A stretch of DNA of 42,437 nt from Deltaproteobacteria bacterium (lineage in GTDB: Bacteria > SAR324 > XYD2-FULL-50-16): contig JABGPJ010000077.1 of the NCBI GenBank assembly GCA_018645005.1, positions 1 through 42,437 on the forward strand, read 5' to 3'. The notes beneath the pieces are model-generated. The model worked only from the letters and a program-made list of their open reading frames with translations, searched no databases and was not told where the DNA came from. A program made the position numbers and the translations under genes. This document shows, in pieces, positions 1 to 8,470 of the stretch (the first letter of the stretch is position 1; each line of letters starts with the position of its first letter).

Positions 1-1
1 A

Positions 2-76
2 TTCATGCGTGTTTTGAATCATGATCCCCTCGACGGAGCCATGCTGAACAGTTACCCCGGAATTTTTAGGAGGTGA
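2..76 (+). CDS. possible 3' end of a truncated gene
   Basis: The reading frame is open at the left edge of the window and stops with TGA at 74-76, giving 24 residues that end in PGIFRR. The family cannot be recognised from so short a tail. A GTG at 73-75 overlaps the stop in the GTGA arrangement typical of coupled genes. It would open a 34-residue frame (73-177), but the AGGAGG at 68-73 is too close to that GTG to serve as its ribosome site. Both frames could be chance. Confidence 0.2.
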   Translation, partial: FMRVLNHDPLDGAMLNSYPGIFRR

Positions 77-684
77 ATAAAGTAGCAAAGCAGAAGCTCA
101 GTTCAATGGCATCTGCCTTACAGGCCCATCTGATTGATATTTTCAGGGGGCTCGTAGGGGAGCTGCCAGGGGAGTGAATTATCTATTCCTTTGACAAGCT
201 CCTGCGTCACGATTTTAAGTTCATTTTTCCAATATGTTTGACCTTTGGGGAATGGAAAGTGATGCAGTCGTTGCAGTAAAATTACAAACGGTTTTTCTTT
301 GCAGTGGTTGAGACTGTCCCTGCAGTGCATGAGGTTTTGGGCACTTTGGGGAGATTGAGATACTGCACGGGAAAGCGGTTTGTTTTTGATTGGGTGTAAA
401 ACTGATAACACAAAAACGCTGTTTTCAGTGTTTGATGTGCTCCGGGAATGTATAAAGGGGGTAGTCGTGCAAAAGCGGTTGCCGCGAACCCCGAGACCCG
501 TATAGTTGTGGTTCACGGGAACCGCTTATTGGAAAGCGAAGTCATTTTTCGTTTACTCACACCGTTTTCCAAATAAGCTGTCCTGTCGTTTGTTTGAACG
601 ACACATTGGGACTGTTGACATCGGATGTTGATGGGACTGAGCGGTTTTTTTCAGACCGTATACATTCTATATGGAGGTTATGTT
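77..684. other. non-coding leader before flagellin 1
   Basis: About 600 bases without a convincing gene. A 132-residue minus-strand frame (118-516) has no recognisable domain and no coding-like composition, so I leave it out. No sigma-28 or sigma-54 promoter was recognisable by eye upstream of the flagellin at 685, unlike the second flagellin. The main structure is the inverted-repeat pair at 473-578, listed separately. Confidence 0.5.
473..578. repeat. two overlapping inverted repeats upstream of flagellin 1
   Basis: Arms at 473-490 and 510-527 are 18 bases each and complementary at 16 of 18 positions around a 19-base loop. A second pair, GCTTATTGGAAA at 524-535 and TTTCCAAATAAGC at 566-578, is complementary apart from one extra base. 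The pairs share GCTT at 524-527, so in RNA the two stems would compete at that point. This could be a terminator for an upstream gene, a leader that switches between two folds, or the end of a decayed mobile element. No T-tract follows. Confidence 0.5.
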
Positions 685-2139
685 ATGAGTTTGCGAATAA
701 ATCATAATACCGCCAGTTTGAATGCCCATAGAAACTTAGAGAAGGCAAATGAGAGGGTTTCCAAATCTCTCGAAAAACTATCTTCCGGTTTGAGGATTAA
801 CTCTGCGGGAGATGGAGCTGCCGCTTTAATGGCTTCGGAACAGCTACGTTCTCAAGTTGCCAGTATCGACCAGGCAATTCGTAACTCGGAGTCAACCGTT
901 TCTATGGTGCAGACAGCTGAAGGTGCTTTAGCGGAAGCTAACAATACACTTGTCGCAATGAGGCAGTTGGCGGTGCAGTCTGCCAACGAAGGTTCAAATG
1001 ATGCTGTGATGCTTGCTGCAAACCAGACATCAATTAAGAACATGATCGGCTCCATTGATCGGATTGCTGATTATACACAGTTTGGCCAGAAGAAGTTGTT
1101 GGACGGCTCAAACGGTGTGTCCGGATTGGCAATCGGAGACGGCTTGCAGTTTGTTAGCGCAATGACAGAAACCCAGTCAAGTGGGGAAGAAGGCTATGAT
1201 GTAGTGGTTACCGAAATGGCGACCAAGGCAGCATTGCTGGGGTCGACCTCGTTAACACAGGAAATTATTGCTTCCGGTGAGAAGTTGTACGTGACTGAGG
1301 GTGGTAAGACAGCCCAATATGTGACGAAACAAAGTGACACCGTCGATGCGGCTATCTTGAATTTTGCGGTTGCCGCAAAGAAGGCCGGGCTGAACGTAAA
1401 TATTTCAAAATCCGATACCGGTACCGTGCAGATCGAGCACATGCAGTATGGTAGCGAACACACTTTCTCTGCAGCCAGCAGTACGGCAGGTGTGTTGTCG
1501 GAAAAAGGAGGTATTTTTCAGTCAGCGGTCAGAGGTAAAGACCTTCGTGGTACCCTCAATGGTGAAGCAACCATTGGCAAAGGTGAAACCTTGACCGGTA
1601 TCAGTGGTAACAAAAAAACCGACGGATTGTCCGTCCGATATCAAGCCCAGGATCCAAATCTTGTGATACCGGAAGGCGGACTGAATGTTGGCCAGGTGAA
1701 CGTGACTCAAAATGCGTTGACCTTCCAGATTGGTCCGGGACAAGGCCAGAGCGTCAGAATTGCTCTTCAGAACGTTTCATCTGGCACATTAGCTAGAGGG
1801 ATCGAGAATGAGAGTGATTTTGAGTCTCTCTATCAATTGGACGTCACAACGTCCCAGGGGGCTCAAGATTCGATGACCTTGATTGACAAAGCGATCAATG
1901 ATATTATTAAAGTCCGGGCTGAGCTTGGTGCATTCCAGAATAACACTCTGGAGATCAATGTTGCCAACATGCAGATAGCCAAGGAAAATATGATCGCGGC
2001 CGAGTCCAATATTCGTGATACCGATATGGCGGCTGAAATGGCCGAGTTCACCAAGAACGATCTGATCATGCAGTCAAGTGCGGCGATGTTGGCGCAGGCA
2101 AATCAGATCCCGCAAAAGGTACTGCGGTTGCTTGAGTAG
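685..2139 (+). CDS. fliC: flagellin (paralogue 1)
   Basis: Structural subunit of the flagellar filament, exported through the flagellar type III apparatus and assembled outside the cell. The 484-residue product starts MSLRINHNTASLNAHRNLEK and has the classic N-terminal D0/D1 helices (LEKLSSGLRINSAGDGAAAL, then MRQLAVQSANEG). A variable middle lies at roughly 170-395. The C-terminal helix ends MLAQANQIPQKVLRLLE. I chose ATG 685 over an upstream in-frame ATG at 625 because GGAGG lies at 673-677 and the family begins at MSLRINHN. It shares its middle-domain layout with the flagellin at 40780 (for example a QYGSE segment in both), so the two are paralogues. No sigma-28 promoter is visible upstream. 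Identity is certain; the symbol is generic. Confidence 0.96.
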   Translation: MSLRINHNTASLNAHRNLEKANERVSKSLEKLSSGLRINSAGDGAAALMASEQLRSQVASIDQAIRNSESTVSMVQTAEGALAEANNTLVAMRQLAVQSANEGSNDAVMLAANQTSIKNMIGSIDRIADYTQFGQKKLLDGSNGVSGLAIGDGLQFVSAMTETQSSGEEGYDVVVTEMATKAALLGSTSLTQEIIASGEKLYVTEGGKTAQYVTKQSDTVDAAILNFAVAAKKAGLNVNISKSDTGTVQIEHMQYGSEHTFSAASSTAGVLSEKGGIFQSAVRGKDLRGTLNGEATIGKGETLTGISGNKKTDGLSVRYQAQDPNLVIPEGGLNVGQVNVTQNALTFQIGPGQGQSVRIALQNVSSGTLARGIENESDFESLYQLDVTTSQGAQDSMTLIDKAINDIIKVRAELGAFQNNTLEINVANMQIAKENMIAAESNIRDTDMAAEMAEFTKNDLIMQSSAAMLAQANQIPQKVLRLLE

Positions 2140-2161
2140 GTAAGTGATTTCCTGATTGATA

Positions 2162-2210
2162 GTGGGTGGGGGAGAACCTGACTCCTGCCCCTGTCATAAG
2201 CTGAACCCAC
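2162..2210. terminator. nested hairpin between convergent flagellin and HAD gene
   Basis: GTGGGT (2162-2167) pairs with ACCCAC (2205-2210), and inside it GGGG (from 2168) pairs with CCCC (2188-2191). It lies in the 89-base gap between two convergent genes, where a bidirectional terminator is expected. No clear T-run follows on either strand. Confidence 0.4.
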
Positions 2211-2228
2211 CTTGGTACATTCATCCCT

Positions 2229-2921
2229 TCAGTCTATCCAGCTCTCAAATCGAAAATCAGGCAGGGCGATTTCCGGCCTCTTATCCTCAGTACCGGAATC
2301 TTCTCCGATGAGAACTGTTGCGACGCCAGCCAGATTTCCAGCCAGAATATCTTCAGCACTATTACCATAAAAGATAGACCGACCCGCATCGATACCCGCG
2401 GATTTACAGGCCAATTCCACCATATGTGGCGAGGGTTTTTTCTGAGCGGGCAGGTACGCTTCTGAGATAAAACAGTGTTTTGGTGGGAAAAAAGTATCAA
2501 ATTCTGTGAGGTGCAGTTTCTTTACCTGCGACGCGGTTATCCCATTGCTGACAAGGGCCAGTTTCTTACTGCGATTTGTGAGGTTGTGCAGGTAACCCAT
2601 TGCCCCGGCGAGAGGTTTGAGATTGGATAGAAACGCAGCCTGGTAGCCTGTTGTCAGCAAGGTGGCGAGAGGCCTCCCCATGACCTGCAAATCTGGCCGG
2701 CTGGCAACAAAAGCCGAAAAATAGGATTCCGTATGGCCTGAACCAAAGATCTGACACAGCCATCTCAGTTCCTGCAGGCTGGATAAAAGTGAGTTTCCGA
2801 TCAAGCTCGGAAATACCTCACGAACAGCTTTTTCCTGGGCGGAAAAGTATGCTTCTCGGGTATTGATCAGGGTATCATCCAGATCGAAGATATGAAGATC
2901 AAAATCGGGTAGTTCTCTCAT
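2229..2921 (-). CDS. HAD-superfamily phosphatase
   Basis: A 230-residue hydrolase of the haloacid dehalogenase superfamily, probably a cytoplasmic phosphatase for a small phosphorylated metabolite. Motif I is IFDLDDT with the nucleophile D13 and acid D15. Motif II is LVSNG, motif III is the Lys of AQKKPSP, and motif IV is YGNSAEDILAG. The helical cap sits between motifs I and II. The layout is like phosphoglycolate phosphatase, YjjG-type nucleotidase or pyrimidine 5'-nucleotidase, and the substrate cannot be read from the sequence. The start overlaps the glmS stop by four bases (2918-2921), so it is probably translationally coupled to glmS. An amino-sugar phosphate substrate or a metabolite-repair role is possible but is inference. 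Confidence 0.88.
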   Translation of the reverse strand: MRELPDFDLHIFDLDDTLINTREAYFSAQEKAVREVFPSLIGNSLLSSLQELRWLCQIFGSGHTESYFSAFVASRPDLQVMGRPLATLLTTGYQAAFLSNLKPLAGAMGYLHNLTNRSKKLALVSNGITASQVKKLHLTEFDTFFPPKHCFISEAYLPAQKKPSPHMVELACKSAGIDAGRSIFYGNSAEDILAGNLAGVATVLIGEDSGTEDKRPEIALPDFRFESWID

Positions 2922-4738
2922 CCAACTGTCACTGATTTGGCCAGGTTTCGCGGCTTGTCGATATTGAGACCCAGATTCAAAGCACTGTAGTAAGAGAATA
3001 GCTGAGCGATAACCATCTCCACTAACGGTGTCATTTCGGGTTCGGTCTCTGGAATGACAAAATAGTGGTCGAGTAGTCGCTGAACTTCTGTGTCATCCTG
3101 GGTGCAGAATGCAATGACTTTTCCGTTACGGGCTTTGACCTCTTCAATGGCCATCAGTGTTGCGTGAAAAAGCTCGCTATCCCCCCGGCTGGGTAAAAAG
3201 AACAGGCTATACATATTTTCATCTACCATGGCCAGAGTACCATGTTTTAAAAAACCGGCCGGTAATCCCTCTGCATGCACATAGGTCACCTCTTTCATTT
3301 TCAAGGCGGACTCGAGTGCGATCGGGTAAAAGATGCCCCTGCCCATGAACAGCCAGTTTCTCACATGGCTGGTGTTTTTAGCGAGATCCCGGATAAAGCC
3401 CGACTCCTCATTAATCATCTTTTCGACAAGTCCTGAGAAATCAAACAGTCGTTTACGGTGTGATTCGGCCTGTTCTTCGGTGAGATGATTTCGCAACACG
3501 CCGACTCTCAAAGCAATCTGCCAGAGTATAACAATCTGCGATAGTGCCGCCTTGGTTGAAACAACACAGATCTCGGGTCCGGACCCCTGAAAGATGCAGT
3601 CATCAACTTCCTGGCTGATAGAAGATCCGACGACATTGACCACCGCGGAGGTGGCGGCTCCGGCTTGGGTGGCGGCTCGGATAGCCATTCGGGTATCGTA
3701 GGTTTCACCGCTCTGGGAGAAAAACAGTACGTGCTGGTCGGCATTAACCGGTATCAATGTTGGGAATTCATCAGCAGAGATGCTGGGGACATAGAGGTCT
3801 GCGTATTTGGAAAATAGATAGGTGCCAATCATGGCGACATAGTAAGTTGTCCCGACGCCGACGCAGAAAGATTGTGGTTTATCGATAAATTTTTTGGCGA
3901 TGGTCTCTATTTCCTGAGCTGAAATATGCAGAGTCTGGCGGACGGTTTGAGGTTGATCAAAGATCTCTTTCAGCATGTAGTGAGAAAATCCCCCTCTCTG
4001 AGCGGTTTCTCTGTCCCATTGAACATGGATAATCTGCTTGGAGATGGTTAGATTGTCAGAGAGACTTTTGACCTGGAAGGCATCATTTGTCATCGTCACA
4101 TATTCATAATCATTGATGAGAACCGTATCGCGCGTTTCGGAGATAAAAGCATTCATATCCGAACTGACGAAATTGACCCCATCATTGATCCCCAGTACCA
4201 GAGGTGAATCCTTTTTTACGGCAAAAATTGTATCAGGTTGAAAAACGCTGAGCATGGCGATGGCGTATGACCCTTCCAATTTGTTGAGGGCATTGCAAAA
4301 GGCCGTTTCGACGTCCTGGCAGATGCTGTATTCTTCCTGAAGCAGATTGGCAAAGACTTCCGTGTCTGTTTGAGACCGAAACTGATGCCCTTTTGCTTGC
4401 AGACTGGCTTTGATGACCTGATAGTTGGAAAAAATTCCGTTGTGCACAATGACGAAGTTATTATCACTGGAAAAGTGAGGATGAGAGTTTTCCGGAGTCA
4501 CACCACCATGGGTTGCCCAACGCGTGTGTGCAATTCCAAGATGTCCTGTCATCTCCTCGAAGCGTTCGATAGAGTTGACTTCGTTTACGTTGCCGATGTT
4601 CTTGCGCAGTTTGATCTCCTGATCATCAAAAAGCGCCATGCCACAGGAGTCGTAACCTCGGTATTCAAGATTTTGAAGACTTTTTAGCAGTAATTTGGCC
4701 ACAGGTTTGTGGCTGGCGATCGCACTGATTCCGCACAT
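2918..4738 (-). CDS. glmS: glutamine--fructose-6-phosphate aminotransferase
   Basis: Makes glucosamine-6-phosphate from fructose-6-phosphate and glutamine, the first committed step towards UDP-GlcNAc for peptidoglycan and LPS. The 606-residue length is typical. MCGISAIASHK exposes the catalytic Cys2 of the glutamine amidohydrolase domain (about 1-235). Two SIS domains follow, with SQSGETYDT and VVSTKAALSQ as sugar-phosphate-binding segments. The C-terminus PRNLAKSVTVG carries the conserved Lys (K601). It lies 135 bases downstream of a GlmU-like gene on the same strand and overlaps the HAD gene by four bases, which suggests an amino-sugar operon. I saw no glmS ribozyme in the short upstream gap. 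Confidence 0.97.
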   Translation of the reverse strand: MCGISAIASHKPVAKLLLKSLQNLEYRGYDSCGMALFDDQEIKLRKNIGNVNEVNSIERFEEMTGHLGIAHTRWATHGGVTPENSHPHFSSDNNFVIVHNGIFSNYQVIKASLQAKGHQFRSQTDTEVFANLLQEEYSICQDVETAFCNALNKLEGSYAIAMLSVFQPDTIFAVKKDSPLVLGINDGVNFVSSDMNAFISETRDTVLINDYEYVTMTNDAFQVKSLSDNLTISKQIIHVQWDRETAQRGGFSHYMLKEIFDQPQTVRQTLHISAQEIETIAKKFIDKPQSFCVGVGTTYYVAMIGTYLFSKYADLYVPSISADEFPTLIPVNADQHVLFFSQSGETYDTRMAIRAATQAGAATSAVVNVVGSSISQEVDDCIFQGSGPEICVVSTKAALSQIVILWQIALRVGVLRNHLTEEQAESHRKRLFDFSGLVEKMINEESGFIRDLAKNTSHVRNWLFMGRGIFYPIALESALKMKEVTYVHAEGLPAGFLKHGTLAMVDENMYSLFFLPSRGDSELFHATLMAIEEVKARNGKVIAFCTQDDTEVQRLLDHYFVIPETEPEMTPLVEMVIAQLFSYYSALNLGLNIDKPRNLAKSVTVG

Positions 4739-4873
4739 ATTGCTTTCTAAGATTAAAATTAGGTGTTCTTTGGCTGCTTTGGGTTTTACCTGCTTATTTC
4801 AGGTTCACAATTCCCTTACATGCCTTTGTTCTTAATAAATATTTTAAACCGGTCCCTTTCTGGAACAGGGACT

Positions 4874-6094
4874 TTAACTGACTTTAGAATCCGAAATTGT
4901 GATCCGGTCAGATATCCTGGTTCCGGTGGCAATATAAGTGCCGGGAGCGATGGTATGGCCAGTTCCGATTATGGAATCATCTCCCACAAAGGCGCCCAGT
5001 TTTGGTAGCTGGGTATTGATGGCTTCTTCGCCAGGAGGTTGATATTCAATCTCTCTTCCCAAAGAGTCATGATTGACGGTCATGCTGCCGGACCCCAGCT
5101 GTACATTTTCTCCCAAAACGCTATCACCGATAAAAGAAAGCCGTCCGACAGTGGAATTGCCAAAAAGAACGGCATTTTTGATTTCCGTTCCATATCCAAT
5201 TTTGCAGTTCGACCCGATAGACGAGTTTTTCCGTATCAGGGAGTTGTTACCGATAAAGACGTTGGAGCCGATATAACAGGGTCCCACAATGGAGGTTCCG
5301 GCACTGACGTGAACGTTTTCGCCAAAGTGGACGATGCCTTTAATACTGACATTTGGATCAATGGAGACGCTGTCCGGAATGATGCTGGTGTCCCATGGTT
5401 TCATCATCATTTGATTGGCAGCCAGAATATGCCAGGGTCTGCTGATATCGATCCATGAATCTTCCCAGAGAGACGCGATCATCTGGTTTTCAGAAATCAA
5501 GTGTTGATAGTAGGTAACCATATCAAGGTTGTTCTTGGACAGATAATCAAAGCATTCCCTGCTAAGAATGAAACTACCACCCAGGATATAATTCGACATC
5601 CGCGCGCCTTCCGGTTTTTCCAGAAATTTGGATATCTGCATATCATGCTTGAGATAGATATTGCCATAATCTCCGTCTGAAAGAGGGTGCGCGATAGTCG
5701 CCAGTGCATTTGGACGTCCTCTTTCAAAACGATCGAGCAGGTGTTTAAAATGGTTATCCGCCATTAACACATCGCCATAGGCCAGCAGAAAATGGGAATC
5801 CTTGCCCACGGCGTTTTCGCACAGCGAAACTGCCTGGCCGATGCCTCCTTCCTCCGCTTGTTCGATATACTCAATCTTCAGGCCGATCTTTTTACCATAT
5901 TTGAAATAGTCCTGAATAATCTGTTTCTGATGATTAACTACAATCCAGACTTCACGAATGCCGGCTGCTTCAAGGTGTCTCAGAATTGTTTCCAGGATAG
6001 ATTGACCTGAAATAGAGATCATGGATTTGGGGCGTGTATCAGAAAACGGAGTGAGCTTTTTGCTTTTGGCAGCAGCCAGAATGATTGCTTTCAT
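4874..6094 (-). CDS. GlmU-like sugar-1-phosphate nucleotidyltransferase/acyltransferase, degraded signature
   Basis: A 406-residue two-domain protein. The N-terminal half (about 1-230) is a nucleotidyltransferase fold beginning MKAIILAAA and including PKSM, LLAYGDVLM and FLEKPEGARM. The C-terminal half is a left-handed beta-helix of hexapeptide repeats (ISIDPNVSIKGIVHFGENVHVS onward in short turns, ending IGTGHTIAPGTYIATG). Archaeal-type fused enzymes of this layout make glucosamine-1-phosphate into UDP-GlcNAc, and the position just before glmS fits that pathway. The usual LAAGxGTRL nucleotide-binding signature reads LAAAKSKKL here: both glycines and the arginine are replaced, while the later PK is kept. 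The nucleotidyl step may be lost or altered, so I give no gene symbol. Confidence 0.85.
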   Translation of the reverse strand: MKAIILAAAKSKKLTPFSDTRPKSMISISGQSILETILRHLEAAGIREVWIVVNHQKQIIQDYFKYGKKIGLKIEYIEQAEEGGIGQAVSLCENAVGKDSHFLLAYGDVLMADNHFKHLLDRFERGRPNALATIAHPLSDGDYGNIYLKHDMQISKFLEKPEGARMSNYILGGSFILSRECFDYLSKNNLDMVTYYQHLISENQMIASLWEDSWIDISRPWHILAANQMMMKPWDTSIIPDSVSIDPNVSIKGIVHFGENVHVSAGTSIVGPCYIGSNVFIGNNSLIRKNSSIGSNCKIGYGTEIKNAVLFGNSTVGRLSFIGDSVLGENVQLGSGSMTVNHDSLGREIEYQPPGEEAINTQLPKLGAFVGDDSIIGTGHTIAPGTYIATGTRISDRITISDSKVS

Positions 6095-6162
6095 ATTTTT
6101 CTCAGAAGATCATAACGCCGCCTGACGGCAAGTGACATTGTTATATTAATAACTATCAACTG

Positions 6163-6200
6163 TGAAATGAGCCGTTTGGAATTCGAAAACAGTCATTTCA
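6163..6200 (-). terminator. weak hairpin downstream of rodZ
   Basis: TGAAATGA (6163-6170) and TCATTTCA (6193-6200) are perfect 8-base inverted repeats, just past the rodZ stop on the minus strand. The loop is long and there is no T-run, so termination is only a guess. Confidence 0.25.
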
Positions 6201-6213
6201 GCTGAATTTCAGG

Positions 6214-7056
6214 TTAGCGATTATTAATGCGAGTCAAAGTAAATTTATTGAGTTTAACCTGATACAGTTCATCCTTGAAATTTTCCCTGTCGACAATCTC
6301 TTCTCCATTTAAATGGATAAGCGCGGTATTACCGGTTGTCATTATCAAAGCGTACCCTTCTTTAGCGGGCCACTCATATTTTTCTCCCTTTTTTAAACGT
6401 AAATCAAAAGATTCCTGCTCATCAATGGTCAGATGAATCCAGTCGTTGTTCATAGCTACCAGTGTCAGGGTCAATGGACTGATCTCCGGTTTTACGGGGG
6501 GGGCGGGGATTTCCGCTGTTGTTTTTTGAATCTCTGCTTCCAGGGCCTCCTGGGCTACCTCTTGAGCTGGAGCTTTAGCGTCAATCGCTTGAATTGTTTC
6601 AACATCACTACTGGTGCTGCTATACTGGCTCAGCGGTTTGCTCTGCCAGTATACTAAAAAAGCGATCAGAGAGATGATAACGAGGGCTCCAACCAGAATT
6701 AAAGGGCTGGTACTGCGTTTTTCCGGTTGGGACAGCGGATTGAACGATCTGGGCTGATCTGAATCGGAGTTGGGCTGGGTTCGATCAGAATAGGTCTGAT
6801 TGAGCGCTTCGATCATCCAGTCACTTTCAAGTCCCAGCAATTTGGCATAGTTTCGAATAAACCCCCTTACAAAAACCAGTCCGGGAAGTGCATCCAGATT
6901 ACCCTCTTCGATATTCCTCAGGCAGGTCAACGTAATCCGCGTGATTTCGGAAACATGTTCCAAAGTATAGGAGTGCTCTTCACGTTTCTTCCTGAGAATT
7001 GCACCGATACTTAATAAGTCACTTTGTTGTGGGGGATCTGTTATATTCTCAGACAT
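6214..7056 (-). CDS. rodZ: RodZ-like membrane protein with cytoplasmic HTH
   Basis: A 280-residue bitopic protein that in rod-shaped bacteria links MreB filaments to the membrane and cell-wall elongation machinery. Residues about 17-85 form a Cro/XRE-type helix-turn-helix (LSIGAILRKKREEHSYTLEH and LDALPGLVFVRGFIRNYAKL, the family hallmark). One transmembrane helix lies near residue 125 (LILVGALVIISLIAFLVYW). A Pro/Ala/Glu-rich linker follows, then a C-terminal DUF4115-type beta domain (about 195-275, with LTLTLVAMNNDWIHLTID). It ends a run of minus-strand genes behind pdxB. No mreB lies in this window. Confidence 0.9.
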   Translation of the reverse strand: MSENITDPPQQSDLLSIGAILRKKREEHSYTLEHVSEITRITLTCLRNIEEGNLDALPGLVFVRGFIRNYAKLLGLESDWMIEALNQTYSDRTQPNSDSDQPRSFNPLSQPEKRSTSPLILVGALVIISLIAFLVYWQSKPLSQYSSTSSDVETIQAIDAKAPAQEVAQEALEAEIQKTTAEIPAPPVKPEISPLTLTLVAMNNDWIHLTIDEQESFDLRLKKGEKYEWPAKEGYALIMTTGNTALIHLNGEEIVDRENFKDELYQVKLNKFTLTRINNR

Positions 7057-7116
7057 TGTAATTAAGGGTAAGTGATTGACGTTAAAATGGTGAACCTTTT
7101 AAGCAAAAATAGGTAA

Positions 7117-7272
7117 TTACATCCGATTAAGCAAGCGTTTTATTTGTTCTTTTTGATCAGTACTCACATTTACAGGAGTGTTCATCTGATACGATCCAAA
7201 CAGAATAGCAAAACCCTGACCGAACTTGGAAAACGGCTGGAAAAAATCGTGTCTCAACCATCTTGACACCAT
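7117..7272 (-). CDS. possible 51-residue small protein
   Basis: ATG at 7272-7270 opens a frame that stops at 7119-7117, between pdxB and rodZ on the same strand. The product begins MVSRWLRHDFFQPFSKFGQG, continues with a short hydrophobic stretch (FAILFG) and ends with a charged helix-like tail (DQKEQIKRLLNRM). The residue mix looks protein-like. It is in the same frame as pdxB, six codons after the pdxB TAG. No good ribosome site precedes the ATG, so it would need reinitiation or readthrough. Function unknown. Confidence 0.35.
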   Translation of the reverse strand: MVSRWLRHDFFQPFSKFGQGFAILFGSYQMNTPVNVSTDQKEQIKRLLNRM

Positions 7273-7290
7273 GGGAATCGGAATATTTTT

Positions 7291-8424
7291 CTAATTATTT
7301 GAAATTTTGAACTCTATTCGGGCTAAAAGCTGACGATCCTGCACAGATAATTCTTGCCCGATATTTACTCTGAAGGACGAGAACTCTCTTCGAAATGAAT
7401 AATTGTTTCTTAAATCGGCGAAATATTCTCCAGGATGGTCCTGACAAGGAAATAAACGCAGTCGTTTATCATCTTCCCAGATGTTGTAGGCCTGCATAAC
7501 TGCCTGTTCGGGAAATTGTCCCCCGTTTTGGAGCGTCAATTCAGGAAAACCATAAGGTGCTAAAGCGTCTTCTGATTTCCAGGTCGCTGCTACTTTAAAG
7601 AAGTTGCAGGCAGCACGATAGATCATCTCGGTAGCCCGAATTTTTCCTTCCAGAGAGTAACCAGCGATATGGGGTGATGCAATATCCACCCCTTTCAGCA
7701 GTTCCGGATCAATATGCGGTTCATTCTCCCAGACATCAAGTATAATGGCGCCCAGTCGTTCCCGGTTGGCTTTCAGTGCCTGACCGTCAAGAGTTTCACC
7801 ACGGCTGGTATTGATGATGATGGTTCCGGGTTTGAGTTGGCCGAGGATCTGTTCGTCAATAAGATGAAACGTCGGGTGTTTCCCAGTATGTGTCAGAGGG
7901 ACATGTATGGAGATGATATCTGCTGTTTGAATCAGTTCATTGAGTTGGCTGAAGGACGCGTCCGCAGAAATTTCAGCCAAAGGGGGATCATTTAGCAGAC
8001 ACCTCATCCCAATCGCCTCTACTTTCTTTTTCAGAGCACTTCCAGTGTTTCCGGCGCCAATGATTCCCAGGGTGCGTTTTCGCAATGACACCCCCGTTTT
8101 TTGCTCTAATGTGAACAAGGCTGTCAGGATATACTCAGCGACTGCTACGGCGTTGCATCCGGGGGCTGATGAGAGATGAATGCGATTGTCAGCCAGATAG
8201 GGCAGGTCAATATGATCGGTCCCGATGGTTGCAGTGCCAACAAATTTTACCCCACTCCCGTTCAGCAAAGTGGGTGTGATCTTTGTTGTCGTTCGTACGA
8301 GCAGCCCTGTGGCAGATTGAAGCGCAGACGGTGTGATCTCTTTGGCAGGCAGAAGATGGACCTCGCCCAGGGAAGAGAAGGCCTCTTTAACATATGGAAT
8401 GGCTTTATCTGCGATAAATTTCAT
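7291..8424 (-). CDS. pdxB: erythronate-4-phosphate dehydrogenase
   Basis: Oxidises 4-phospho-D-erythronate in the DXP-dependent pathway to pyridoxal 5'-phosphate. The 377-residue length matches enterobacterial PdxB. Family-specific blocks are KFVGTATIGTDHID, SSAPGCNAVAVAEY and the NAD-binding GIIGAGNTG (120-128). The catalytic set of D-isomer 2-hydroxyacid dehydrogenases is present as NTSRGE, DVWENEP and SPHIAGYSLEGK. The C-terminal region has the PdxB-type dimerisation tail rather than stopping early as in ordinary 2-hydroxyacid dehydrogenases. It sits 46 bases after argJ on the same strand, so they are probably co-transcribed. Confidence 0.94.
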   Translation of the reverse strand: MKFIADKAIPYVKEAFSSLGEVHLLPAKEITPSALQSATGLLVRTTTKITPTLLNGSGVKFVGTATIGTDHIDLPYLADNRIHLSSAPGCNAVAVAEYILTALFTLEQKTGVSLRKRTLGIIGAGNTGSALKKKVEAIGMRCLLNDPPLAEISADASFSQLNELIQTADIISIHVPLTHTGKHPTFHLIDEQILGQLKPGTIIINTSRGETLDGQALKANRERLGAIILDVWENEPHIDPELLKGVDIASPHIAGYSLEGKIRATEMIYRAACNFFKVAATWKSEDALAPYGFPELTLQNGGQFPEQAVMQAYNIWEDDKRLRLFPCQDHPGEYFADLRNNYSFRREFSSFRVNIGQELSVQDRQLLARIEFKISNN

Positions 8425-8470
8425 TTAGGGTGCTGTGGCAGATAATTTGAAAGGCGCAGGCCATTTTTAG

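Noticed and set aside
118-516. 132-residue minus-strand frame at the left end
   Set aside because: No recognisable domain, unusual composition, and it spans part of the inverted repeat; probably chance.
4739-4873. Possible glmS ribozyme upstream of glmS
   Set aside because: The gap is only 135 bases and shows none of the expected core; such ribozymes are mainly known from Firmicutes and relatives.
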